Below, one piece after another: positions 47,977 through 57,372 of a DNA stretch of 64,000 nucleotides (its first letter is position 1; every line of letters starts with the position of its first letter). A program made the position numbers and the translations under genes. The notes under the pieces are model-generated. The model worked only from the letters and a program-made list of their open reading frames with translations. It had not been told where the DNA came from and did no database searches. This DNA comes from Thermoanaerobacter pseudethanolicus ATCC 33223. Lineage in GTDB: Bacteria; Bacillota; Thermoanaerobacteria; Thermoanaerobacterales; Thermoanaerobacteraceae. The stretch spans positions 2,158,501-2,222,500 of the forward strand of contig NC_010321.1 of the NCBI RefSeq assembly GCF_000019085.1, given 5' to 3'.

Positions 47977-48723
47977 CTATTCCTCCTCTAATTGTGCTTT
48001 AGAGTATATTTCTATAATTTCTTTTGTATACTCCCCACTTTTTTCATACACATAAAGGGGAGCCAATATATTCAAACCTGGCTGAGAACCTTTTTTTGAT
48101 TCTATTAGAAGAAGATTGGGTTTACTATCTACGTAAGGATGCACAAATCTCAATTTTTTAGGTTCTAAATTGTATTTTCTTAAAAAATACAAAATGTCAA
48201 CTAATCTTTCTGTTCTATGAATCATAAAGAATTTTCCTCCAAATTTTAAAAGTTTCGAAGCAGCTTTTATAAAGTCTTCAAGTCCTCCATATATTTCGTA
48301 TCTCGCAATATTTTCTGACTCTTGTTTTTTATCAAATCCTGTTTTTACTGGCATATAGGGAGGATTTGAAGTCACTATATCAAATTTTTCATATCCTAAT
48401 ATCTTTTCTAATCCTCTTACATCGCCTTTTATTATTTTTATTCTTTCTTCCATTTTATTAATAACTACACTTCTTGTAGCCATATCCGCCATATCTTCTT
48501 GTATCTCAACACCATAAATAAATGTATCATAAGTTTTAGCAGCAATTAAAATAGGTATTATGCCAGTTCCACACCCTAAATCTACAATTTTATCTCCTTT
48601 TTTAGCAGTAACAAAATTAGCAAGCAATACCGCATCCATCCCAAATTTAAATTTATCCCTGTGTTGAATTATAACTAAATCTTTTAAGTTTAATTCATCT
48701 AATCTTTCCCCATCTCTCAGCAT
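47977..48723 (-). CDS. tRNA1(Val) (adenine37-N6)-methyltransferase-like
   Basis: A 248-residue class I SAM methyltransferase with 'IVDLGCGTGIIPILIAA' and the amino-methylating 'FDIVTSNPPYMPV'. It matches the YabB/TrmN6 (YfiC) family by context and motifs. Modification of A37 is family-level; the exact tRNA is not known here. First gene of a two-gene unit with rsmI. Confidence 0.88.
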   Translation of the reverse strand: MLRDGERLDELNLKDLVIIQHRDKFKFGMDAVLLANFVTAKKGDKIVDLGCGTGIIPILIAAKTYDTFIYGVEIQEDMADMATRSVVINKMEERIKIIKGDVRGLEKILGYEKFDIVTSNPPYMPVKTGFDKKQESENIARYEIYGGLEDFIKAASKLLKFGGKFFMIHRTERLVDILYFLRKYNLEPKKLRFVHPYVDSKPNLLLIESKKGSQPGLNILAPLYVYEKSGEYTKEIIEIYSKAQLEEE

Positions 48724-48863
48724 TTTATCACCTCTATAGTATTCTTGATTTATTTTATCACAATTATCAAAAGTTTTTATTAACTTTTTTAAATAGCGTA
48801 TTGAAAATTGAAGTAGTGCACAGTATACTATATAAAGAATTTAAACATTAGGAGGATGAAAAG

Positions 48864-50087
48864 TTGGTAAAAGTAGTTACTGCTCCTCGCGTAAATTCAG
48901 AAATAAATAAATTAAAAATGGCCATTTTGCACAGGCCAGGGAAAGAATTGGAAAGATTGACTCCTCAAAATTTATCCGAACTCCTTTTCGATGATATCCC
49001 TTGGGTTAGAAGAATCCAGGAAGAACACGACAATTTTGTAAAAGTATTGCAGCAAAACAGAGTCGAAGTGCTGTATTTACAAAATCTCTTAGAAGAAATA
49101 TTAAAAGAAGAAAATGTAAAAGAAAAATTTATTGATGAATTACTTCAAGTAAATGGAGTAACCTCTCCAAAAATCAATAACTATTTAAAAGAATTCCTTA
49201 AAGAAAAATCTTCAAACGAGGTTGCCGAAATAGCAATTGGAGGTTTGACTCTAAATGAAATAAAGATAAAAAAATCTATGATGGGTTTAGCAGAATACAT
49301 ATACCAAGACAGCTATTTTTATATAAAGCCCTTACCAAACCTTTATTTTACAAGAGACCCCGGAGCAATGATAGATGGTGGCTTAATGATAAGTTCTATG
49401 AAAACAGCAGCGCGAAAGCCAGAGACTCTAATATTAAAATACATTTATAAATATCATGAAATTTTTAGAAAAAATAATATTCATTGGTGGTATGATGATA
49501 GCTATCCTCATTCCATAGAGGGCGGAGATGTACTGGTATTAAGCGAAAAAGTAATTGCAGTAGGATGTAGTGAAAGAACAACTCCTCAGGCAATAGAGCA
49601 ATTAGCCCATAATTTATTTGAAAAAGGTTCCTCTGTCGAAAGAATATTGGTAGTGCAAATCCCTATAAACCGCTCTTATATGCATTTAGATACAGTTTTC
49701 ACGATGGTTGACACAAACAGATTTGTTTTTTATCCAGGAATAAAAAACGAGTTGAGAGTATTTAGCATCATAAAAGAAGAAAAAGGTTTCTCTATACATC
49801 AAGAAAAAGATTTGCAAACAGCATTAAAAAGTGCGCTAAATCTCTATACAATAGATATAATACCAACTGGCGGATTAAATGCAATAACTTCTGCGAGAGA
49901 ACAATGGAATGACAGTACAAACACCTTAGCTATCGCTCCGGGAGTTATTGTAACCTATTCTAGAAATGAAATATCTAATAAAATAATGGAAAAGGAAGGA
50001 ATAAAGGTAATCCCTATAGAAGGGTCGGAACTTTCAAGGGGAAGAGGCGGCCCTCGTTGTATGACTATGCCCCTTTTAAGAGAATAA
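48864..50087 (+). CDS. arcA: Arginine deiminase
   Basis: A 407-residue amidinotransferase-fold enzyme hydrolysing arginine to citrulline and ammonia. 'LKMAILHRPGKELERLTPQ' begins the core, 'PNLYFTRDPGAMI' and 'SIEGGDVLVLSE' hold substrate residues, and the nucleophile Cys lies in 'SRGRGGPRCMTMPL' near the C-terminus. No arcB or arcC is adjacent, so the pathway partners lie elsewhere or the enzyme serves acid tolerance alone. The TTG start has AGGAGG eight bases upstream. Confidence 0.94.
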   Translation: MVKVVTAPRVNSEINKLKMAILHRPGKELERLTPQNLSELLFDDIPWVRRIQEEHDNFVKVLQQNRVEVLYLQNLLEEILKEENVKEKFIDELLQVNGVTSPKINNYLKEFLKEKSSNEVAEIAIGGLTLNEIKIKKSMMGLAEYIYQDSYFYIKPLPNLYFTRDPGAMIDGGLMISSMKTAARKPETLILKYIYKYHEIFRKNNIHWWYDDSYPHSIEGGDVLVLSEKVIAVGCSERTTPQAIEQLAHNLFEKGSSVERILVVQIPINRSYMHLDTVFTMVDTNRFVFYPGIKNELRVFSIIKEEKGFSIHQEKDLQTALKSALNLYTIDIIPTGGLNAITSAREQWNDSTNTLAIAPGVIVTYSRNEISNKIMEKEGIKVIPIEGSELSRGRGGPRCMTMPLLRE

Positions 50088-50097
50088 ATTAAATCAT

Positions 50098-50146
50098 AGT
50101 CCCCTTTTTATGTACAAATCTAAAGCATAAAAAAGGGGATTTTTTA
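50098..50146 (+). terminator. Terminator after arcA
   Basis: CCCCTTTTT and AAAAAGGGG arms with a TTTTTT tail on the plus strand. The following 190 bp up to ricT show only a 26-codon hydrophobic frame (50252-50332) without a good ribosome site. Confidence 0.75.
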
Positions 50147-50338
50147 ATCTACATTGAAAAGTTACTAACAAATTAACAGATATGCCCCTTTAATTATGGA
50201 CAAAAACGGGATAGCCCAAGGGAAATGTTAGCGAAGATTTATTAATAAAAAATGATAATAGTCCTTACATATCTAGAAATTCTCACTTTTTCTTTTATAG
50301 CAGGAATTTTTGGAGCCTTTTTAGGATTATGAGGAAAT

Positions 50339-51220
50339 TTATTCCTCTATTTTCTCTAAGTCCTCCTCAAATAGTTCTTCCTCGTAGGTTCCTTCAATTT
50401 CTTCTCTTTCTTCTATAATCTCCACTTCTTCAGGATCGTATTCTTTTATTATCTCTATTCCTTCTGCATTTTTCATTTTTACTTTGAGTTTTCGTCTAAT
50501 CACATCTACTTCTGCAATCTTCATTTCTTTATCTCCAACTCTTATTATGCTGCCAACCTTAGGAAGCTCTGCTCTAATTTTCTCATACATCTCCTGTTCA
50601 TACTTTAAACAGCACATCAATCGCCCGCAAATACCCGATATTTTGGTAGGATTTAAAGATAAATTTTGCTCTTTAGCCATTTTGATAGAAACAGGCTCAA
50701 ATTCCCCTAAAAAAGTAGTACAACATAGAGGCCTTCCACAAGGTCCTAAACCTCCTATGATTTTTGCCTCATCCCTTACTCCTATTTGCCTCAGTTCTAT
50801 TCTCATCCTAAAAACAGCCGCTAAATCTTTCACTAATTCTCTAAAGTCTACTCTTCCTTCTGCAGTAAAATAAAATATGACTTTGGTGTTATCAAAAGTG
50901 TATTCTACATCAATTAAATTCATTTCCAAACCATGCTGCTGTATTTTTTGAAGACATATTTCAAAAGCCTCAGCTTCTTTTTTCTTGTTTTCATAATAAT
51001 GTTCTACATCTTCTGGTGTCGCAATCCTTATTACCTTTTTTAAAGGAGCCACAATTTCTTCTTCTGGCACCTCTTTTATACCGACAACTACTTCTCCAAA
51101 TTCTATCCCTCTTATTGTTTCAACTATAACTTTATCTCCTACTTTTATTGGCAAATCCCCTGGGTCAAAATAGTATATCTTCCCTGCTTTTTTAAATCTC
51201 ACACCTACAACAATAACCAA
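50339..51220 (-). CDS. ricT: RicT (YaaT), PSP1-domain protein
   Basis: A 293-residue protein with the PSP1 C-terminal domain and Cys clusters 'GPCGRPLCCTTFLG' and 'GICGRLMCCLKYE' that in Bacillus bind a 4Fe-4S cluster in the RicAFT complex, which assists RNase Y processing and sporulation. The last 30 residues are highly acidic. The TTG start follows GGGAGG. It lies 2 bp after holB. Confidence 0.94.
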   Translation of the reverse strand: MVIVVGVRFKKAGKIYYFDPGDLPIKVGDKVIVETIRGIEFGEVVVGIKEVPEEEIVAPLKKVIRIATPEDVEHYYENKKKEAEAFEICLQKIQQHGLEMNLIDVEYTFDNTKVIFYFTAEGRVDFRELVKDLAAVFRMRIELRQIGVRDEAKIIGGLGPCGRPLCCTTFLGEFEPVSIKMAKEQNLSLNPTKISGICGRLMCCLKYEQEMYEKIRAELPKVGSIIRVGDKEMKIAEVDVIRRKLKVKMKNAEGIEIIKEYDPEEVEIIEEREEIEGTYEEELFEEDLEKIEE

Positions 51221-51222
51221 AA

Positions 51223-52197
51223 TTATAAACCTCCCGCCATATCTAAAAATAGATTCTCTACTGCCAATTGATAGTTTATATTTGAATTAATCTGTGAATT
51301 AAACTGCTCTATTCTATTAATTATATTATTGAGCTTATTAATAGTCAATCGGGATTCCATTTCCTGTATCCTATTTAAAAAATCTATATTTTTTATAAAA
51401 GAGGCATCTTTTGTAGCCTTAAAAACTAACAAATCTCTCATATAAGAAAGCAGAATCTTTAAAATTTCTTCTATATTGTCTTTATTCTTATCAAAAAATT
51501 CAAACTCCTCTATCACTTCAAATCCTTTAATCGTAAGAATTTTTTCTATTTCTTGTATTGTCTCTCTTCTAAAATTTAAATATTCGTTATTAGTTAATTT
51601 GTTGGCTTGAGCAAAATTTCCATCAGCAATATGAGCTAACACTTCCGCCTCTTTTTCAGAGATATCGTGTTCAAACATTAAATAGTTCTTTATCGTATTT
51701 CTATTTTCCTTATTAAAACGGACTATATTACAGCGAGAGACAATTGTAGGCAAAAGCTCTTGTTGTTGTGATGCAATCAATATAAAAAGGCCATATAAGG
51801 GAGGTTCTTCTAAAGTTTTGAGAAAAGCATTTTGAGCTGCTGCAGTCATTTTATCAGCTTGGTCTATAATAAAAATCTTTTTGTTAGCTTCATAAGGTCT
51901 TATATTGATTTCATTAGTTATATATCTTATAGTATCTACTTTTATAGAATTCTCCTCCGGCTTTATAAAAAATACGTCTGGATGATTTTTATCCATTACC
52001 TTTAAGCAAGAACTACACTTAAAACAAGGCTTTGCAGTTTCCCCTTTACAATTTATCATCATGGCAAAATACTCTGCCATAAATCTTTTCCCTAATCCTT
52101 CTTCTCCTACAAACAAATAAGCATTTGAAATTTTATTTTGAGATATTACATTTTTAAAAATATTTAATACTGTTTCATGCCCATAAATCCTATACAC
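51223..52197 (-). CDS. holB: DNA polymerase III delta' subunit
   Basis: A 324-residue AAA+ clamp-loader subunit. The zinc module is 'CKGETAKPCFKCSSCLKV'. 'LFVGEEGLGKRFMAEYFA' is the P-loop position (degenerate, as in delta'), and 'RNPYxA'-like sensor 'LKTLEEPPLYGLFILIAS' follows. Typical place between yaaR and ricT. GTG start. Confidence 0.93.
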   Translation of the reverse strand: MYRIYGHETVLNIFKNVISQNKISNAYLFVGEEGLGKRFMAEYFAMMINCKGETAKPCFKCSSCLKVMDKNHPDVFFIKPEENSIKVDTIRYITNEINIRPYEANKKIFIIDQADKMTAAAQNAFLKTLEEPPLYGLFILIASQQQELLPTIVSRCNIVRFNKENRNTIKNYLMFEHDISEKEAEVLAHIADGNFAQANKLTNNEYLNFRRETIQEIEKILTIKGFEVIEEFEFFDKNKDNIEEILKILLSYMRDLLVFKATKDASFIKNIDFLNRIQEMESRLTINKLNNIINRIEQFNSQINSNINYQLAVENLFLDMAGGL

Positions 52198-52205
52198 GCT
52201 ATCAC

Positions 52206-52646
52206 CTATGAATATATATCTATTAATAATCCTCTTATATCATCTATCATTTTTAAAAGTTCCAAGTGTTTGGAATCTTTTAAAAACTCTTCTGTAAGCT
52301 TTTCTAGCTTGTCATTTGCTTTTTCCACCAAAGAATAAATTTTCTTCCTTCCTCTTGCATCGACATATTCTTTTTTAGTGTATTTTAACATACCACTTGT
52401 CGCTTCCTGCAAAAACTTCTTTACAAGTTTTTTGTAATTAATTAAGTCCTGCAAAGTTAAACTTTCTTTTAACTTTTGTGCTGCACTATCTATCTCTGAT
52501 AAAATCCCATTTAATTTGTCTCGATGAAATTGCTCTAATTCTTCATCAAAAGTATCAATAAAATTTTTGGTAACTCTATAAGACCTATTATACTCACTTT
52601 TTATATCAGATGAAATCTTTGGAGATTTTACCTCTTCAATTCTCAT
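52206..52646 (-). CDS. DUF327 protein (YaaR)
   Basis: A 146-residue mostly helical protein of the YaaR family. Function unknown; conserved between darA and holB in spore-formers. 'SEIDSAAQKLKESLTLQDLINYKKLVKKFLQE'-like helices lie in the middle (split here only to describe). The ATG at 52646 lies six bases after GGGTG. Confidence 0.85.
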   Translation of the reverse strand: MRIEEVKSPKISSDIKSEYNRSYRVTKNFIDTFDEELEQFHRDKLNGILSEIDSAAQKLKESLTLQDLINYKKLVKKFLQEATSGMLKYTKKEYVDARGRKKIYSLVEKANDKLEKLTEEFLKDSKHLELLKMIDDIRGLLIDIYS

Positions 52647-52656
52647 GTCAAGCACC

Positions 52657-52986
52657 CTAAATCCTGAAGAATTTTTCTACATTTAATACAAAAACTGTAG
52701 CTCCACCAATTGTAACTTCAACGGCTTGAGGCAGGAAAATGTCTGTAGCACCACCCATAGGCGTAGGAGAAGTAATTATTCTATCGCGAGTTTTACATTT
52801 TTTCTCTATTATGCTGATAACATCATCTAATTTTTCGTCTTCTACACCTATTATCAAAGTTGTATTACCAGACCTTAAAAATCCTCCAGTAGATGCTATT
52901 CTCGTAAAACTAAATCCTCCCTCAGTCAAACCATCCATAAGTCTTCTTACATCCTCGTCCTGCACAATAGCTAACACTAACTTCAT
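52657..52986 (-). CDS. darA: c-di-AMP-binding PII-like protein DarA (YaaQ)
   Basis: A 109-residue PII-like protein: 'KLVLAIVQDEDVRRLMDGL' , 'GGFSFTRIASTGGFLRSGNTT' and 'IGVEDEKLDDVISII' are the ligand-binding segments. DarA binds cyclic di-AMP, a regulator of potassium and wall homeostasis. It lies between tmk and yaaR as in Bacillus. Confidence 0.93.
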   Translation of the reverse strand: MKLVLAIVQDEDVRRLMDGLTEGGFSFTRIASTGGFLRSGNTTLIIGVEDEKLDDVISIIEKKCKTRDRIITSPTPMGGATDIFLPQAVEVTIGGATVFVLNVEKFFRI

Positions 52987-52998
52987 CTTATGCCCTCC

Positions 52999-53610
52999 TT
53001 ACAAATATTTTTTTACTACATCAATTATGTCTTTATGCACCTTCATAAGCTCTTGCATTCCGTCTATAAATACAAACCTTTTAGGAAATTCTTTAACTAG
53101 CTTAATATACCCTTCTCTTACTTTTTTATGAAAATCCCAACTTTCTCTCTCTAATCTGTCTGCTTCTCTTTTGCCTCGTCTTTTCATTGCTTCTTCAGGA
53201 GTAATGTCTATATAAATTGTTACATCAGGCAAAATCCCCATTGTAGCTATTTCGTTAACTACCTTAACCTTTTCTATCCCTAAGCCCCTCGCATAACCCT
53301 GATACACATAAGAGCTATCCACAAAGCGGTCTAAGAGTACAATTTTACCCTCCTCAATGGCCGGCAATATTTTCTCCTCCACTAGCTGAGCCCTAGAAGA
53401 AGCGTATAAAAGCATTTCTGTGACTGGAGAAATGAAATTATTTTTATCCAATAAAATATCTCTAACTTTTTCTCCAACTTTTGTGCCTCCAGGCTCCCTT
53501 AATACCAAAATATTATAACCCTGTTTTAAAAGATACTCCTCCAGAAATTTTATCTGAGTAGTCTTACCGCATCCATCTATTCCTTCAAAGCTTATAAATT
53601 TCCCTTTCAT
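52999..53610 (-). CDS. tmk: Thymidylate kinase
   Basis: A 203-residue dTMP kinase. Walker A 'FEGIDGCGKTTQIKFLEEY' at residues 8-26, 'VLREPGGTKVGEKVRDILL' (DRx-like substrate loop), 'VLLDRFVDSSYVYQGYARG', and the lid 'MKRRGKREADRLE'. The ATG overlaps the end of the decarboxylase gene by 4 bp. Confidence 0.95.
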   Translation of the reverse strand: MKGKFISFEGIDGCGKTTQIKFLEEYLLKQGYNILVLREPGGTKVGEKVRDILLDKNNFISPVTEMLLYASSRAQLVEEKILPAIEEGKIVLLDRFVDSSYVYQGYARGLGIEKVKVVNEIATMGILPDVTIYIDITPEEAMKRRGKREADRLERESWDFHKKVREGYIKLVKEFPKRFVFIDGMQELMKVHKDIIDVVKKYL

Positions 53611-55028
53611 ATTTCACACACCAATAGGTTGTTATTTTTAAGACCTAATATCTTAATACCTTTATTATATAATACATTTATATATTTTACCATATCTTTT
53701 TTTATGCGCTCTCCTGGACAAATAAGCGGAACACCTGGAGGATAAGGGATAATAAAGTCTGCAGAAACACAACCTTCCGCTTCTTCTAAAGATATTAATT
53801 TAGTCTTTTGCCTTACCGTTTCAGAAGGTTTTAAAACCATTTCTGGAGTATCAGGATAAGCTGCTACTTCTTCAGCTGTTTTTTTATCTTTTTTTACATT
53901 TGCAAGCCCTTTTATCCCCTTTATTAAAAGGTCAATCTTTTCTTTATCATCTGCCAATGTAACCATAGCAAGTATATTAAAAGTATCGGCCATCTCTACC
54001 TGTATATTAAAATTCTCCCTCAAAAACTTTTCCGCTTCAGTCCCCTTTATACCTATGTTCTTTACACTTACAGTGAGTTTGGTTTTGTCAAAGTCAACAA
54101 TGCCGAAGCTACCTACTATTTCTTTTCCTAAACACCTTACTCCCCCAATGGTGTTTATCTCATATCTTGCATAATCAGCAATAATAATCGCTTTTTCTAA
54201 TCTGTTTTTACCTTCTTTTTCCATATAATCTCTTGCAAGGTCAAGCGAAGACATAAGAAGGTAGGAAGGAGATGTTGATTGAAAAAGGCTTAAAGAATAT
54301 TTTAGTCGATTTGTATCTACTCTATCAGAATTCAAATGAAGTATAGAACTTTGAGTAAAAGAAGACAAGGTTTTGTGGACACTCTGTACCACAATATCTG
54401 ATCCTGCCTGTAAAGAAGAAAGAGGCAAATTATTAGAAAAAGGAAAGTGAGCTCCATGGGCTTCATCTACAATTAAAATTTTATTGTATTTATGAACAAT
54501 GTCAGAAATTCCTGTGATATCGCTGCAGAATCCGTAATAATTGGGATAAGTTATCACTACTGCTTTTATAGACTCATCTTTTTTTAAATATTCTTCCAGT
54601 TTGTTTATATCAACTCCCATTGGAATACCGTCTTCATAATCAATTTCCGGGTTTATGTAGACAGGTACTGCTCCTGTTAGTACAAGGCCATTGTACACAG
54701 ATTTGTGAGAATTTCTCATTATAAGCACTTTATCGTCAGGATTTAAAACTGCGTACATCGCTGCATATATGCCGGATGTCGTCCCATTTACAAGAAAAAA
54801 AGACTCTCTTGCCCCAAAAGCTTTTGCTGCAAGTTTTTGTGCCTCAAGTATGGGACCTTCAGGATTGTGAAGATTGTCAAGTCCTGGTACCTCTGTTAGA
54901 TCAATCTTTGCCAAATTAACAAGATATTCTTCTGGAAAAGTCCTTCCTTGTTTATGACCTGGCATGTGAAAAGGTATAATTTGGTTTTTTACATAATCCA
55001 TAAGTGTTTTATATAATGGAGCTGTCAT
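53607..55028 (-). CDS. Orn/Lys/Arg decarboxylase-family PLP enzyme
   Basis: A 473-residue fold-type I decarboxylase. 'FHMPGHKQGRTFPEEYL' starts the PLP domain, 'NGTTSGIYAAMYAVL' binds phosphate, and 'VDEAHGAHFPF' plus 'SVHKTLSSFTQSS' supply the Asp and the Schiff-base Lys. The C-terminal domain ends 'DFIIPYPPGVPLICPGERI'. Shorter than E. coli-type enzymes and like Bacillus YaaO. Substrate (arginine, lysine or ornithine) is unknown. Coupled to tmk. Confidence 0.9.
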   Translation of the reverse strand: MTAPLYKTLMDYVKNQIIPFHMPGHKQGRTFPEEYLVNLAKIDLTEVPGLDNLHNPEGPILEAQKLAAKAFGARESFFLVNGTTSGIYAAMYAVLNPDDKVLIMRNSHKSVYNGLVLTGAVPVYINPEIDYEDGIPMGVDINKLEEYLKKDESIKAVVITYPNYYGFCSDITGISDIVHKYNKILIVDEAHGAHFPFSNNLPLSSLQAGSDIVVQSVHKTLSSFTQSSILHLNSDRVDTNRLKYSLSLFQSTSPSYLLMSSLDLARDYMEKEGKNRLEKAIIIADYARYEINTIGGVRCLGKEIVGSFGIVDFDKTKLTVSVKNIGIKGTEAEKFLRENFNIQVEMADTFNILAMVTLADDKEKIDLLIKGIKGLANVKKDKKTAEEVAAYPDTPEMVLKPSETVRQKTKLISLEEAEGCVSADFIIPYPPGVPLICPGERIKKDMVKYINVLYNKGIKILGLKNNNLLVCEI

Positions 55029-55080
55029 ACAATACCTCCGTGTAATCGTAATTTTTCGTTATTTTGATTATACCATAAAA

Positions 55081-55118
55081 AAATATGAAAACCGGATTCA
55101 TATCCGGTTTTCATATTT
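55081..55118 (-). terminator. Terminator at the end of csfB
   Basis: ATGAAAACCGGAT and its complement form a long hairpin with a run of seven T on the minus strand. It contains the csfB stop. Confidence 0.75.
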
Positions 55119-55310
55119 TATGTCCCTCATATAGCCTTCCCATATGTCTATCATTTTTTGCCTGTAAAAATCATAACCTTCATCAAAAGGAGATAAGTTT
55201 ATCAATTTTTGTTGGCAATTTGTACAAAGAAATTTCCCTAACACTTCTATTCCATCTTCTGATTGCTGTTCGCATATAAAGCATTTCCTTTTTGTTGCTA
55301 TGCTTTCCAT
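55098..55310 (-). CDS. csfB: CsfB/Gin anti-sigma factor
   Basis: A 70-residue zinc protein with 'CFICEQ' and 'CTNCQQK' pairs. In Bacillus, Gin binds sigma-G (and sigma-E) to time their activity in sporulation, and the gene lies in this region beside yaaO. The start is uncertain: ATG 55310 has a weak GGTG, ATG 55322 has none well placed. Confidence 0.8.
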   Translation of the reverse strand: MESIATKRKCFICEQQSEDGIEVLGKFLCTNCQQKLINLSPFDEGYDFYRQKMIDIWEGYMRDIKYENRI

Positions 55311-55464
55311 ATGCAACACCATCTTTCAAAATTATCCTAATGAAATTATTCCCTTTTGTGCAGAAATATATTCACCCTTTTTTGTATTTCCTCAATTTCA
55401 TTATATTTTTTCTTAAAAGAAAAAAAGCAAGTCTCAATGCAAATTGCACCAAGCCCTGCCTGTA

Positions 55465-56037
55465 TTATTTAAAAGACTCAATTAACTCCTTATATCTAAA
55501 GCAACTTATTAAATGGTCATTTACTATACCTACCGCCTGCATATAGGAATATATAATAGTAGAACCTATAAAAATAAATCCTCTCTTTTTAAGGTCTTGG
55601 CTGATTTTATCTGATAATTCAGTTTTAGAAGGTATATCTTCAATTTTTTCCCACGCATTTATTATAGGTCTATAATTTACAAAACCCCAAATATATTGAT
55701 CAAAACTTCCAAATTCCTTTTGTATTTCTATAAACCTCTTTGCATTATGTATTGAAGCCTCTATTTTCTTTCTGTTTTTTATAATTCCACTATTTTTTAT
55801 GAGTTCTTCTCTTTCCTTTTCGTCATATTGTGACACTTTCATAGGGTCAAAGTCAGCATAGGCCTTTCTGTAATTTTCTCTTTTTCTTAAAATAGTAATC
55901 CAACTAAGACCTGCTTGTGCTGATTCTAAAACCAAAAACTCAAAGTGCTTTGTATCATCATGAACAGGCACTCCCCATTCTTCATCATGATATTTTATGT
56001 AAAGCTCGTCACTAAGACACCAAGGACACCTATTCAT
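55465..56037 (-). CDS. tag: DNA-3-methyladenine glycosylase I
   Basis: A 190-residue helix-hairpin-helix glycosylase removing 3-methyladenine from DNA. 'RCPWCLSDELYIKYHDEEWG' has the zinc Cys and the conserved Tyr/His, 'FEFLVLESAQAGLSWITIL' contains the catalytic Glu, and 'YSYMQAVGIVNDHLISCF' closes the zinc site with His and Cys. It follows the ROK kinase by about 10 bp. Confidence 0.94.
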   Translation of the reverse strand: MNRCPWCLSDELYIKYHDEEWGVPVHDDTKHFEFLVLESAQAGLSWITILRKRENYRKAYADFDPMKVSQYDEKEREELIKNSGIIKNRKKIEASIHNAKRFIEIQKEFGSFDQYIWGFVNYRPIINAWEKIEDIPSKTELSDKISQDLKKRGFIFIGSTIIYSYMQAVGIVNDHLISCFRYKELIESFK

Positions 56038-56047
56038 ATTTCACCTC

Positions 56048-56995
56048 TTATAAGAGTAATGCTGCCGCTCCTAAAACTCCCACGTTTTCTCCTAATTCAG
56101 CTCTTACTACCTCACAAACCTCGGCATTAGGCTTCAATGCTTTTTTCTTTATTGTTTCCATCATTTTATCATAAAGCATATCCCATTGAGTGGATACGCC
56201 ACCACCTATGGCAATTTTTTTTGGATTATAAAAAGCCATGATATTTGAAATTCCCACTCCAAGATAAAAAGCTTCATTGTCAACCAATTCTTTCGCAAAC
56301 TCATCTCCCAATTTTGCCGCTTCAAATACATGTTCTGATTTTACTACTCCATCCTTAGCTAAATCCCTTATCATTGTATCTTTCCCATTTTGAATTCCCT
56401 CTTGAGCAAATCTCGCAATAGCTGTACCAGAAGCAAAAGCCTCAAAACATCCATAATTTCCGCAATTACACCGAGGTCCATTAAAATTTATAGTATGGTG
56501 CCCAATCTCAGCTGCATTAGAATTTTCTCCGCTATAAAGTTTCCCTTCTATTATCACGCCACCGCCAATCCCAGTACTTACAGTTATATAAACAAAATTG
56601 TCTATACCTTTTCCTGCGCCAAATAAATGTTCTCCAATAGCTGCAGCATTTGCATCATTCTCTAATTTTACTTTAACTCCCAGCTTATGAGATAAAATAT
56701 CCACAATAGGGACATTGTCCCAACCCGGAAGATTAGGTGGGCTTATAACTACCCCCCTTTTGGCATCAAGGGGCCCTGGAGATCCAATCCCAACTCCTTT
56801 TAAATCAGATAATTTTAATCCTGCTTCTTTTAAAACGTCATAAACACTTTGTTCTATTCGCTTAATCACTTCTTCTGGCCCTTTTTCAGCCATAGTAGGT
56901 ATTTTTGTGCTTCTTATGATATTGCCCTTCTCATCCACGAGTCCTGTGCTTATCTTTGTCCCTCCTAAGTCAACACCGCATAGGATTCTCCCCAT
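56048..56995 (-). CDS. glcK: ROK-family glucokinase
   Basis: A 315-residue sugar kinase. 'CGVDLGGTKISTGLVDEKG' is the phosphate-1 motif, 'GIGSPGPLDAKRGVV' and 'LENDANAAAIGEHLFGAG' contain the catalytic Asp, and the ROK zinc motif 'GHHTINFNGPRCNCGNYGCFEAFASG' is visible in two parts. The start is the ATG at 56995 after GGAGGG; an upstream extension of 28 codons is not family-like. It phosphorylates glucose with ATP. Confidence 0.92.
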   Translation of the reverse strand: MGRILCGVDLGGTKISTGLVDEKGNIIRSTKIPTMAEKGPEEVIKRIEQSVYDVLKEAGLKLSDLKGVGIGSPGPLDAKRGVVISPPNLPGWDNVPIVDILSHKLGVKVKLENDANAAAIGEHLFGAGKGIDNFVYITVSTGIGGGVIIEGKLYSGENSNAAEIGHHTINFNGPRCNCGNYGCFEAFASGTAIARFAQEGIQNGKDTMIRDLAKDGVVKSEHVFEAAKLGDEFAKELVDNEAFYLGVGISNIMAFYNPKKIAIGGGVSTQWDMLYDKMMETIKKKALKPNAEVCEVVRAELGENVGVLGAAALLL

Positions 56996-57069
56996 TTTTA
57001 TCCCTCCATTCTTCACTGTTTTTAAATATAGTATCCTCCATTTTACTATTAAAGTCAATATAATAAAAA

Positions 57070-57370
57070 AAATGCCCAAAATGGCATTTCAGCTTGTTGA
57101 CAAAGTATTATTTCCTGTTGGCATTTTGCATCGTTCGCTCCGGTATTATCGCAGACTAAACTAAAGCTCGGCCTCAGACTCCGGCGGGGTTCCAGGCACA
57201 TTCGGCCTCCTTGCCTCAGGTGCCCGCCTCCGGCATCCTTGACTTCGGCCCCGCCTACGTCTTTCGTCCTCGCTTAAGTTTAGTTATCTGCTCTATTAAG
57301 TCGCTCACTTATGCAAAATGCCAACATCTAAAAGGTTTGTCTACAATCTGAAATGACCAAAAGGGCATTT
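57070..57370. repeat. Structured ~300-bp repeat element, copy 3 (inverted, diverged)
   Basis: The closing stem is TGTTGGCATTTTGCAT (57116-57131) with its exact complement at 57311-57326. The core, read on the minus strand, shares GCGGGCACCT and GGCCGAAG with the other copies but has diverged. Hairpins AAATGCC/GGCATTT (57070-57089) and a related one at 57351-57370 flank it, the latter directly behind the trxB stop. The subterminal CTTGTTGACAAAG matches the end of copy 1. It fills the 378-bp gap between the ROK kinase and trxB. Confidence 0.75.
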
Positions 57371-57372
57371 TC

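Noticed and set aside
50252..50332. 26-codon hydrophobic ORF between arcA and ricT
   Set aside because: No convincing ribosome site and no recognised family; more likely chance in AT-rich DNA.
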